This document shows positions 15,496 through 23,306 of a stretch of DNA of 48,186 nt, one piece after another. The notes beneath the pieces are model-generated. The model worked only from the letters and a program-made list of their open reading frames with translations. It was not told the origin of the DNA and did not search any database. This DNA is from Deltaproteobacteria bacterium (GTDB taxonomy: Bacteria > Myxococcota_A > Polyangia > DRWM01 > JAAZOP01), in NCBI GenBank assembly GCA_016218765.1, contig JACRCZ010000067.1, positions 1-48,186 of the forward strand, written 5' to 3'. The translations under genes and the position numbers were made by a program. How positions within the stretch are numbered: position 1 is the first letter of the stretch; each line of letters begins with the position of its first letter.

Positions 15496-16574
15496 TGTCC
15501 GCGGGCTTCCACCATCCGCACGAGTCCCTCGCGCGCGTCCCCGACACGTGCTTCTGGGAGATCACCGACGCCTGCAACCTGCGCTGCATCCACTGCGAGC
15601 AGAGCGCCGGGACGAGGCGCCCCGACGAGCTGGACGGTGAGGAAGCCCTGCGGCTGGCCGACCAGCTCGCGGACGCCGGCTGCCGCTGCGTCAACCTGAC
15701 CGGCGGCGAGCCGCTGGTGCGCCCCGACTGGCCGCGCCTCGCCCGGCGCCTCGCCGACCGCGGTGTCCTGGTCGCCGTCGTGACCAACGGCGTCCTCGTC
15801 GATGACGACGCCGTCCGCCGCATGCTCGACTCCGGCGTCGCCGCCGTCGCCGTCTCGCTGGACGGCGAGCGGGACGTGCACGACGCGATCCGCGTCCCGG
15901 CTTCCCGGACCCTCGGCTCCGTCTTCGACCGGGCCGTCGCCGCGCTCGACCGGCTCGCCGCCACGCGGCTCAAGCTCGCGGTCATCACGCAGGTCCATCG
16001 CCGCAACCTCGAGCGCCTCGAGGCGATGCACGAGCTGCTCGCGGCGCACCGCATCGATGCCTGGCAGATCCAGGTCGCCATGCCGCTCGGGCGCCTGCTC
16101 GAGTATCGCGAGCAGTACCTCATCAGGCCCGGCGATCTGCCGCGGCTGGAGGCGGTGGTGGCCGGGTTCGTGCGGGAGGGCCGGATCCCGATCCGCCCGG
16201 CGGACAACATCGGCTACTACGGCTGCGAGGAGGCGGTCCTGCGCCGCACGCCGAAGGGCGAGCCGGCGTTCTGGACCGGGTGCACCGCCGGGCTGCGCGT
16301 CGCGGCGGTGTGCAGCAACGGCGACGTCAAGGGGTGTCCGTCGCACCCGCGCGCCTTCGTGGTCGGCAACGTGCGGGAGCGGACCTTCGGCGAGATCTGG
16401 GCCCGCGAGGAGGGTTTTGCCTACAACACGCGCTGGAACGACGAGGACCTGGTCGGCGGCTGCGCCCGGTGCCCCTTCCGGCACATCTGTCGCGGCGGCT
16501 GCCGGACGATGGCCTTCTCCGTCACCGGCACGATCCACGACAACCCGTTCTGCCTCCAGCGCGCCGGTTCGTGA
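15495..16574 (+). CDS. Radical SAM/SPASM protein (cassette 1)
   Basis: 359 residues, cytosolic. The radical SAM cluster motif is DACNLRCIHCEQSAG (CX3CX2C, residues ~27-34), followed by the SAM-binding LTGGEPLVRPDW and VAVSLDGERDVHD. The C-terminal SPASM region has GCTAGLRVAAVCSNGDVKGC and CARCPFRHICRGGC, then a final Cys near the end, enough to bind one or two auxiliary [4Fe-4S] clusters. SPASM enzymes such as PqqE and the sactipeptide maturases modify peptides. Its ATG overlaps the stop of the preceding YKGVSFER protein. It is clearly paralogous to the enzyme at 17482, so the two-gene cassette has duplicated. The reaction is unknown. Confidence 0.9.
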   Translation: MSAGFHHPHESLARVPDTCFWEITDACNLRCIHCEQSAGTRRPDELDGEEALRLADQLADAGCRCVNLTGGEPLVRPDWPRLARRLADRGVLVAVVTNGVLVDDDAVRRMLDSGVAAVAVSLDGERDVHDAIRVPASRTLGSVFDRAVAALDRLAATRLKLAVITQVHRRNLERLEAMHELLAAHRIDAWQIQVAMPLGRLLEYREQYLIRPGDLPRLEAVVAGFVREGRIPIRPADNIGYYGCEEAVLRRTPKGEPAFWTGCTAGLRVAAVCSNGDVKGCPSHPRAFVVGNVRERTFGEIWAREEGFAYNTRWNDEDLVGGCARCPFRHICRGGCRTMAFSVTGTIHDNPFCLQRAGS

Positions 16575-16609
16575 TACCCTCGGACGCCGGATTCCGGCAC
16601 GGAGGCCCC

Positions 16610-17473
16610 ATGGACCAGCAACCGTTTCTCCAAAGGACCGTGACCCAGAGACTGCGCGCCTTCCTCGACGACGCCGGCGCGGGATTGCCCGCGTGGGCGA
16701 CCGTGGAGGACGTGACGGACCGCCTCTGGACCACCTTGCGTGCCCGACGGGCCGACACGGCGTTCTGGCGCGAGCTCCCCGGGCTGATTGCGGCGCTGCG
16801 CTCGGGCGCGGCGCGCGATGCGCGCACCGGCCTCGCCGACCCCTCGGCCGAGCTGCTCGGCCGGTCCCGCGTCGAGGACCTCATCGCCGAGCTTCGCCGT
16901 GCCCTGGATGCGCCGCCCGAGCCTGCGGGCCGGGGCGCGGTGCGCCGCGGCCGGCCGCACCTCAGCGTTTCCCTCGCCGCCTGCCTCCTCCTGCTCGGCT
17001 CCGCGGTCGCGTGCCAGCCGTCCGCGCCCGCGGCCGGCGCCGGCGACGTCGAATCGCCGGCGCCGACCCTCGCCTCCTACGTGGAGCAGTCCGACCTCGC
17101 CGCGGACGCCAAGGCCGAGCTGCGGGAATGCCTGCCGGGGCTCCCCGTGCAGCGCTCCGACCACCTGGTCGCCCTGTTCCGCGACTCGCCCCCGGACGTC
17201 GTCGCCCGGACCCTCGAGTTGCTCCTCGCGCCCGGCGCGGAGTGCGGTCCGCCCGTGGAGGTCGCCCCGCCTCCGCTCGATGCCGGCGTGGCGCCCGGGC
17301 AGGACGGCGGTGTGGCGGAACCCCCTCCGGCCGACGCCGGGTCGCCATCCGGCCCGGAAGCCTCACCGGAGGAGGCCGCGGCGTCCGGCGACGCAGATAG
17401 CCCCGAGGACACGCGGCGCCGTCCGCCCGAGCCACCGCCGGTCCCCGTCTACAAGGGCGTTTCGTTCGACTGA
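16610..17473 (+). CDS. Membrane-anchored protein with C-terminal YKGVSFD tail (cassette 2 substrate candidate)
   Basis: No known family; 287 residues and a paralogue of the protein at 14674. GGAGG is 4 bases before the ATG. The N-terminal ~105 residues align by eye: RTVTQRLRAFLDDAGAGLP, RADTAFWRELPGLI, DPSAELLGRSRVEDLIAELR. A hydrophobic helix LSVSLAACLLLLGSAVAC follows (~120-137). The outer part keeps the short helical segment (PDVVARTLELLLAPGAEC), then a long Pro/Ala/Asp/Glu-rich linker, and ends PVPVYKGVSFD. Most Cys residues of the first copy are lost, while the tail is nearly identical, which points to the tail as the conserved functional element. The next gene starts 8 bases after the stop. 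Confidence 0.75.
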   Translation: MDQQPFLQRTVTQRLRAFLDDAGAGLPAWATVEDVTDRLWTTLRARRADTAFWRELPGLIAALRSGAARDARTGLADPSAELLGRSRVEDLIAELRRALDAPPEPAGRGAVRRGRPHLSVSLAACLLLLGSAVACQPSAPAAGAGDVESPAPTLASYVEQSDLAADAKAELRECLPGLPVQRSDHLVALFRDSPPDVVARTLELLLAPGAECGPPVEVAPPPLDAGVAPGQDGGVAEPPPADAGSPSGPEASPEEAAASGDADSPEDTRRRPPEPPPVPVYKGVSFD

Positions 17474-17481
17474 GCGCTGCC

Positions 17482-18528
17482 GTGCCGCCGCCTGCCGTGC
17501 ACCGTCCGCCTCCCAGGTTCTGCGTCTGGGAGCTCACGCTCGCCTGCGACGCGCGATGCATCCATTGCGGCTCGAGCGCCGGGGCGCCGCGCCCTGCCGA
17601 GCTCGACTCGTCCGAGGCGCTGGAGCTCTGCGATGCGCTGGCGGACCTTGGCGTCCCCCACGTGACCCTCTCCGGGGGCGAGCCGCTGCTGCGGCCCGAC
17701 TGGGAACAGCTCGCCGCCCGGCTCGTCGCCCGCGGCGTCGCCGTCGAGATGATCTCCAACGGCCTGGCGCTCGACGCCGCGGCCGCACGGCGCGTCGCCC
17801 GGAGTGGCATCCGCAGCGTGACGCTGAGCGTTGACGGGCCGGAGGAGGTCCACGACGGCTTGCGCGGCGTTCGCGGCGCCTTCGCCCGCGCGGTCGCCGC
17901 CGCCGGGCATCTGCGGCGCGAGGGCCTTCCGGTCGGCGCCTCGACCCAGATCAACGTCCGGAACGTCGGCCGGCTGGAGGAGCTGGAGTCCGCGCTGCAC
18001 GGCGCCGGCTTCCAGGGCTGGCAGCTCCAGCTCACCATGCCCCATGGGCGTTGCGCCGAGCACGCCGACCTCGTCGTTCCCCCCGCGGCGGTGGGCCGGA
18101 TCGTCGACTTCGTGCTGGCGGCGCGGACCCGCCGCCTCCTTCCCGTCTACGCGGCGGACAACATCGGCTGGATGCTGCGCTGCGAGCCGCTGCTGCGCTC
18201 GCCGAAGGATCCCCCGGAATCGTTCTATCCCGGCTGCCAGGCCGGGCTCGACGTGATCGGCCTCACGAGCGACGGCACGGTCCGCGGCTGTCTCTCCCTG
18301 CCGCCCGCGTTCGACGAGGACAACGTCCGCGCCCGCCCGCTCGCGGCGATCTGGCGGGATGAGAGCCTCTTCGCGTTCAACCGGCAGTTCCGGCCGGCCG
18401 ACCTGACCGGCGCGTGCGCCGCGTGCCCCTTCGCGCGCGTCTGTCGCGGCGGCTGCAAGTCGCTTGCGTGGGCTGTGACCGGCGGCGTCGCGGAGAACCC
18501 GTACTGCGCGCGGCTGCTCCAGACCTGA
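17482..18528 (+). CDS. Radical SAM/SPASM protein (cassette 2)
   Basis: 348 residues, GTG start (an alternative GTG is 5 codons in); no strong ribosome site, so coupling to the gene 8 bases upstream is likely. Motifs: LACDARCIHCGSSAG (CX3CX2C), LSGGEPLLRPDW and SVDGPEEVHDG; SPASM Cys in PGCQAGLDVIGL, VRGCLSLPP, CAACPFARVCRGGCKS and near the C-terminus. The one SPASM-region Cys that differs from the paralogue at 15495 lies in AVCSNGDV there and is replaced in GLTSDGTV here, so the auxiliary cluster ligation may differ between the two. Both share ADNIG and EL(T/D)-type substrate-side segments. Presumed to act on the YKGVSFD protein. Confidence 0.9.
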   Translation: MPPPAVHRPPPRFCVWELTLACDARCIHCGSSAGAPRPAELDSSEALELCDALADLGVPHVTLSGGEPLLRPDWEQLAARLVARGVAVEMISNGLALDAAAARRVARSGIRSVTLSVDGPEEVHDGLRGVRGAFARAVAAAGHLRREGLPVGASTQINVRNVGRLEELESALHGAGFQGWQLQLTMPHGRCAEHADLVVPPAAVGRIVDFVLAARTRRLLPVYAADNIGWMLRCEPLLRSPKDPPESFYPGCQAGLDVIGLTSDGTVRGCLSLPPAFDEDNVRARPLAAIWRDESLFAFNRQFRPADLTGACAACPFARVCRGGCKSLAWAVTGGVAENPYCARLLQT

Positions 18529-18542
18529 CCGCCGCCCGCTGG

Positions 18543-18586
18543 CCCTGAGCCTGCCTGCCGAGAGCGAAGTCGAGGGGTCGAAGGGC
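18543..18586. repeat. Dispersed CCCTGAGC...GAAGTCGA repeat
   Basis: CCCTGAGCCTGCCTGCCGAG then AGCGAAGTCGAGGGGTCGAAGG, between the convergent genes ending at 18528 and 18603. It belongs to the same family as 31736-31763, 48072-48186 and the E2 insert at 6948. The two CGA/GGG-rich halves could pair weakly, but no strong terminator stem is evident. Confidence 0.65.
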
Positions 18587-18602
18587 CGCCCGCCGCCCGC
18601 CG

Positions 18603-19787
18603 CTACTTCGGAGCGGCCAGCATCACCAGGGTGATCTCGGGCGTCGTGCACAGGCGCAACGGCGGACCCCAGAAGCCGGTGCCCTCGTTGACGTGGATCC
18701 ACGTCCGGCCGTGCCGCGCGGTGCCGCTGGAGTAGCGGAACACGAGGTCCACGATCCACTTCCACGGCCAGAACTGCCCGCCGTGCGTGTGACCCGAGAG
18801 CTGGAGCCCGACCCCCGCCGCCTCGGCCTCGTCCAGGCCCCGCGGCTGGTGCTCGAGCAGCACGAGCGCACGCGCCGGGTCGCGTCCGGCCAGCGCCTTG
18901 CGGAGGTCCGGACCGTGGCCCGGCGCCATTCCCGTTCCGGACCAGTCATCGATCCCGGCCAGGTCGAAGCTCGCGCCGTCCCTCCCCACGGACACGCGCT
19001 CGTTGTGCAGCACGCGGATCCCCAGCCGCGTCACCTCGGCCATCCACTCTTCCACGCCCGAGTAGTACTCGTGGTTGCCCGTGATGAAGTACACGCCCAG
19101 GGGCGCCCGCAGGTCAGCCAGCGGCGCCGCGACGTCGCGGAGCTGCTCGACCGAGCCGTCCACCAGGTCGCCGGTGATCGCGACGATGTCCGGGTGCAGG
19201 TCGTTGACCCGCCGCACGACGTCGGCCAGCCACTCGCGCTGCAGCGTCGGCCCCAGGTGCAGGTCCGAGAGCTGCGCGATCGTGGTGCCGTCGAGCGATG
19301 GGGGGAGCCGGGCCAGCTCGACCCGCACGCGGTTGACCACGGGCGCGCGCAGGGCGCCCCAGATCGCGACTCCCGTCAGCAGCACCGTGAGGCCGCCGAC
19401 TCCGAGCGCCCAGAATCGAGCGATCGGCACCTTGCGCGCCGCGTCCGCCAGCGGGTTGGCCCAGCCGCCGAGCTTCGTCGTGGCCCAGAACCCGAGCCGC
19501 ACGAGGTCGCCCACGGCGAAGAAGGCCGCGAGGAAGACGAGCATGCCCATCCAGACGTACGGGGCGAAGAGCACGAACCGCGCCGTCGCGGGCGACAGGA
19601 TCCGCGAAAGCAGGAACGTCGCCGGCAGCAGCAACGCCAGCGCCACGAGCGTCCACGTCGCGATCGCCCGCCAGGGCGCCGGGAGGCCCGGGTCCCGGAC
19701 CAGCCGCAGCCACAGGTACGTGTGCGCGCCGCCCAGGACCGCGATCACGACCGTGAGGAAGATAACGTACTGGAGGGCGCGGGGCAT
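18603..19787 (-). CDS. Membrane metallophosphoesterase (YkuE/YaeI-like)
   Basis: 394 residues. Four hydrophobic segments (about residues 5-27, 40-61, 68-92 and 122-146) precede a calcineurin-like phosphoesterase domain. That domain has all metal-binding blocks: LSDLHLGPT, ITGDLVDGS, ITGNHEYYSG and LSGHTHGGQFWP. Family members are membrane-linked phosphatases or pyrophosphatases, some acting on lipid precursors; the substrate here is unknown. Its end faces the second radical SAM cassette, and no functional link to that cassette is evident. Confidence 0.9.
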   Translation of the reverse strand: MPRALQYVIFLTVVIAVLGGAHTYLWLRLVRDPGLPAPWRAIATWTLVALALLLPATFLLSRILSPATARFVLFAPYVWMGMLVFLAAFFAVGDLVRLGFWATTKLGGWANPLADAARKVPIARFWALGVGGLTVLLTGVAIWGALRAPVVNRVRVELARLPPSLDGTTIAQLSDLHLGPTLQREWLADVVRRVNDLHPDIVAITGDLVDGSVEQLRDVAAPLADLRAPLGVYFITGNHEYYSGVEEWMAEVTRLGIRVLHNERVSVGRDGASFDLAGIDDWSGTGMAPGHGPDLRKALAGRDPARALVLLEHQPRGLDEAEAAGVGLQLSGHTHGGQFWPWKWIVDLVFRYSSGTARHGRTWIHVNEGTGFWGPPLRLCTTPEITLVMLAAPK

Positions 19788-19840
19788 CGGGCGGCTTCTC
19801 TAGCAGCGTTGGCGATCCCGCACAAATCGAGAGGAGTCGC

Positions 19841-20560
19841 CTACGGCACCCCGTAGCGCACCACGGGACCGTCGCCGTCGTCCGGAATCCAGACGGCATA
19901 GTCGGGCACCGGCTCAGGTTCGGGCACCGCGTAGGCCGGCATCGGGCCCGGATACGGCTCGACGCCGTACATCGGCTGGGGCATCGGGTCGGGCACCGGC
20001 ACGCCGTATTCCGGGATCGGAACGGCATAGGCCACCGGAGGCTCCACGTCCCGCTGCGTCGTGCCGCCGTCGTCCCGCACCCGCCGCCCGTCGTCGCGTC
20101 CGCCCGCGTCCCGATCGTCCTCGTGATGCTCCTCGTCCGGTCCGCCGCGCCAGACCCTTCCCCCCGCGTCGTCGTCCTCCCCCGCGCCGTCGCGGTCGCC
20201 CGCTCCGCCGTCGCCGCCGGGTCCGCCCCGAAACACCGTTCCGCTCGAATCGTCGTCCGGGCCTGGTGCGCCTCCACCGTCCGGCGCGTCCTCGTCGTCG
20301 GCCGGCTCGCTCTCGCGCCCGCCGCCGGCGTCCGCGCCCGACGTCCCGCCGTCCTCTTCCACCTGCACGGCTTCCTGCGGCCGGTCGGCCTCGCCGCGGC
20401 GCGCTCCGGAGCACGCCTTCATCGGGAGTGCTGCCAGCGCAGTCAGGACGAGCGTCCGGAACACGCGCGCCGGCCGGACCCGCGGTACCGGTCTGCTCAC
20501 GGCGCTCGAATCATCATGATGTTCGCCGGTTGGATGGTCAGGCCGCTTGTCTTCCTTCAT
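19841..20560 (-). CDS. Membrane-anchored low-complexity protein with C-terminal Tyr-x-Val-Pro repeats
   Basis: 239 residues, unrecognised. GGGAGG lies ~9 bases before the ATG. A short hydrophilic N-terminus (~35 residues) leads to RVFRTLVLTALAALPMKACS, a hydrophobic segment ending at Cys as in the cassette proteins at 14674 and 16610. A ~110-residue Asp/Gly-rich region contains two VxRGGP motifs (TVFRGGP, RVWRGGP). The final ~65 residues are Pro-rich with six evenly spread Tyr motifs: YAVP, YGVP, YGVE, YAVP, YAVW, and a terminal RYGVP. Repeated short aromatic motifs suggest several equal modification or binding sites. No radical SAM gene is directly adjacent, but two lie within 5 kb. The role as another substrate is conjecture. 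Confidence 0.6.
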   Translation of the reverse strand: MKEDKRPDHPTGEHHDDSSAVSRPVPRVRPARVFRTLVLTALAALPMKACSGARRGEADRPQEAVQVEEDGGTSGADAGGGRESEPADDEDAPDGGGAPGPDDDSSGTVFRGGPGGDGGAGDRDGAGEDDDAGGRVWRGGPDEEHHEDDRDAGGRDDGRRVRDDGGTTQRDVEPPVAYAVPIPEYGVPVPDPMPQPMYGVEPYPGPMPAYAVPEPEPVPDYAVWIPDDGDGPVVRYGVP

Positions 20561-20704
20561 CTGTTTCGACCTCCCGGAAACGACGGACGGATTCTACCTA
20601 CGCGCCGCACCGCCGTGCGGTTTTCTTTCGTCGGATCGTGCCATACTCCCTCGTCCAAGGTTCGCGATGACACGAGCTCCAAGTCGTGCCACGCTGGAGG
20701 CACC

Positions 20705-23239
20705 ATGAGTGCGCGTGCGTCTGCAGGTCGGAGGAGGATCACCGCCGTCCTGGCCGTCCTCGCGGCCCTCGGCATCGACTGCTCGCGCCGCGCCGCGCCG
20801 GCCGGCGAAGCCACCGCAGTGCCGGCCGCCGCGGGAGGGGTCATCGCCGCGGGACCCGAGGCAGGCCCCGCCGGCCGCGAGGACGCCGCTTCCTCCGACG
20901 CCGGGGTGTCGTCCGGCGCCGGACAGACGACGTCGACTCCCGCCGGGCCGGGCGACGACGCCGTTCTCCCGCCCGGCGCGTCGTTCCGCCTCGAGCCGAT
21001 CGAGCAGATCCTGCTGCAGGCGATCGGCATCGCGGGCGACCGCATCGCGCTCCTGGAATGGGTCCACCCGTCAGGCGTCTACGGCGCCGACGTGGGGCGG
21101 CTGACCGTCCGCACCGTGGACGCGGAAGCCGCTGTCTCCCGCTGGTACCTCGGCGCCCCGGGCCGCGTCCTCGCCGTCTCGGCGGCCGAGCCGGTCGCCG
21201 CGGTGGGCGCCGGAGCCTCGGTCGAACTGTTCGACCTCGCCGCTGGGGAGCGGCTCGGGACGCTGGAGTTGGGCGTCGAGCCGACGGTCCTGGCCCTGGC
21301 GGGCGTCGGAGCCGCGCGGCTGCTCCTCGCAGCCGGCGCCGACGGCAAGACCCGGCTGCTGGACGCCACCGGCACGACGTTGGGGACCTGGGAGCTGGAA
21401 GGCACCACCCCCACCATCATCCGCGCCTACACCGGCGAAGGCACCTACCACGAGAACATCCTCAACGACGATCCGAGCTGGCCGGTCTCCTTGGCGATCT
21501 CGGCCGACGGCCGGTACGTCGCCGTCGGCGGCTCGGACTCCATCGTCCGCCTCTTTGATCGCGACGGCGGCCGGTCGCGCGAGCTGAAGTTCGACTGGCC
21601 GTACGTCGAACACCGCATGATGGGCGGGAACCCCGATCTCAACGAGCCGCGCGCGCTGCGCTTCTCGCCCGACGGTGGGCGCCTCGTCGCCGTCCACACG
21701 CACGGGGAGATCCTCTCCTGGTCGGTCGCCGACGGTTCGCTCGAGCGCAAGGTCGCCGGCGACTGCACCGGCGCCGAGGTTCAGGCCGTCCGGCGGCGCT
21801 GGAGCGACGATCCCGAGGCCGCGCCGTCCGCCGCGCCGCCCACCGACGACGAGCGGGCCGGCTGCGGCGGCGTGCTGGCCGCGGCGTTGTCTCCGGATGC
21901 ATCCGTCGCCGCCACCGCCGTGATGGCCGGGCTGCGCGCGCGCGCGGTCCCGTCCGGCCGGTCCATCGCCCTGCGCGTCGGCGAGCTGCCGCACGACCCG
22001 ATCGCCTTCGCGGGCGACGGCCGGGTGCTCCTCGCCGACCTCTACGGCAACCTCGCCCTTTGGGCTCCCGAGACGGACGCCCTGCAGACGCTTCAGACGC
22101 GGGGCTCCGGCAAGGGCATCGTCCTTCTGAGCGACGACGGCCGGATCCTGGCGCTCGACACCGAGGAGGGGAGGGTGCAGTGGAACGTCGAGGCGCGCAC
22201 GCGGTCGGGCATCTTCGGCGAGGGACACGACGGCTGCGCCGGAACGACCTCGGAGGACGGCACACGACAGGTCCTCCGCGCGGCGGACGGCGCCGTCGAG
22301 GTCCACGATGCGCGCTCGGGCGAGCGGCTGCGGCGGGTCGAGGCCGGTCCGGAGAGCCGCGGCGTCTGCCTCCTCTCCGGCAACGGGACGATGCTCGCCC
22401 TGGCGGGGCCGGCCGAGACCCCGCCCGTGCCGATCCGTCTGATCCGCATCGCCGATGGCGTCGAGACGGGCGTCCTCGGCGACCTCTACCACGCGCAGCT
22501 TTCGCGGGACGGCAGCGTCCTCGCCGCCTTCGACTGGCAGACCCCGTTCACCCTGTACCGCACCTCGGACGGCGCGGTGCTCCACGCCTTCGACGCCGCG
22601 CGGAACGGCGGTGGAAGACCACGCGCGCTCGCCCTGGCCCCGGACGGCTCGTTCGCGGTCTGGGCCGAGCAGGATGACGACCCGGAAGCGATGCCGATCG
22701 AGGCGCGCCGTCCCCCGGTCGCGCACCTGGTGCGCATGCCGCTCGACGGCCGCTCCGAGCCCGTCGTGCTGCTGGATGCCGACGGCTGGGCCGAGCACGC
22801 GGCGGTGTCGCCGGACGGCCGGCGGATCCTGCTGCTCCTGGAGAACGGGACGCTGCTGCGCCATGACCTCGACACCGGCGCGACGGTCCGGGCCCAGGGC
22901 GACGACCTCATGATGCCCCGCGACGTCCGCTGGCTGGGCGACCGGCCGCTGCTTCTCCTGGACTGCTACTACTCCGTGCAGCTCCGACGCGACGACGACG
23001 CCTTCACGCTGCTGGCGACGTTGCACGCGTTCGAGGACGGCGAGTGGCTGGTCGAGACCGCGGACGGGGGCTCGGTCGATGGGTCCCCCGGCGCCCCCGG
23101 GCACGTCCTCACCGTCCTCGAGGACTCCGCCGACGCTCGCCGGATCATCGACGGGGAACCCGGCTGGCGTCTCCGATACCTGGAGGGCCTGCTCCAGCAG
23201 GTGCTTGCGGTACCGGCGAACGCCGGGCCGGGACGATGA
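20705..23239 (+). CDS. Large exported WD40/PQQ-like beta-propeller protein
   Basis: 844 residues. GGAGG precedes the ATG by 4 bases. The N-terminus (RRRITAVLAVLAALGIDCSR) looks like a lipoprotein signal, but Asp sits just before the candidate Cys, which is not a standard lipobox. After an Ala/Gly/Asp linker (~35-85), the rest is propeller-like repeats of the type LAISADGRYVAVGGSDSIVR, ALRFSPDGGRLVAVHTHGEI, AALSPDASVAATAVM, LLSDDGRILALDTEEG, ALAPDGSFAVW and AAVSPDGRRILLLLENG. At least ten blades suggest two propellers. No enzyme motif is seen, so a binding or scaffold role in the envelope is likely. The stop is just before the hairpin at 23250. Confidence 0.8.
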   Translation: MSARASAGRRRITAVLAVLAALGIDCSRRAAPAGEATAVPAAAGGVIAAGPEAGPAGREDAASSDAGVSSGAGQTTSTPAGPGDDAVLPPGASFRLEPIEQILLQAIGIAGDRIALLEWVHPSGVYGADVGRLTVRTVDAEAAVSRWYLGAPGRVLAVSAAEPVAAVGAGASVELFDLAAGERLGTLELGVEPTVLALAGVGAARLLLAAGADGKTRLLDATGTTLGTWELEGTTPTIIRAYTGEGTYHENILNDDPSWPVSLAISADGRYVAVGGSDSIVRLFDRDGGRSRELKFDWPYVEHRMMGGNPDLNEPRALRFSPDGGRLVAVHTHGEILSWSVADGSLERKVAGDCTGAEVQAVRRRWSDDPEAAPSAAPPTDDERAGCGGVLAAALSPDASVAATAVMAGLRARAVPSGRSIALRVGELPHDPIAFAGDGRVLLADLYGNLALWAPETDALQTLQTRGSGKGIVLLSDDGRILALDTEEGRVQWNVEARTRSGIFGEGHDGCAGTTSEDGTRQVLRAADGAVEVHDARSGERLRRVEAGPESRGVCLLSGNGTMLALAGPAETPPVPIRLIRIADGVETGVLGDLYHAQLSRDGSVLAAFDWQTPFTLYRTSDGAVLHAFDAARNGGGRPRALALAPDGSFAVWAEQDDDPEAMPIEARRPPVAHLVRMPLDGRSEPVVLLDADGWAEHAAVSPDGRRILLLLENGTLLRHDLDTGATVRAQGDDLMMPRDVRWLGDRPLLLLDCYYSVQLRRDDDAFTLLATLHAFEDGEWLVETADGGSVDGSPGAPGHVLTVLEDSADARRIIDGEPGWRLRYLEGLLQQVLAVPANAGPGR

Positions 23240-23249
23240 CCGGCGAGAG

Positions 23250-23306
23250 CCGAACCGCGCCCTTCAGGGCGCGGCCATCAGCCGCGGGCTGAAGCCCGCG
23301 GTTCGG
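23250..23306. terminator. Bidirectional double-hairpin, dispersed repeat element
   Basis: Two perfect 8-bp stem-loops with four-base loops, CCGCGCCC-TTCA-GGGCGCGG (23255-23274) and CCGCGGGC-TGAA-GCCCGCGG (23282-23301). They are nested inside outer arms CCGAACCGCG and CGCGGTTCGG. The element lies between convergent genes and would work on both strands. It overlaps the last nine codons of the LarA-like gene, which takes its stop from it. The left half (25 bases) recurs exactly at 43551-43575. There is no T-tract, so Rho-independent termination in the classical sense is uncertain. Confidence 0.7.
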
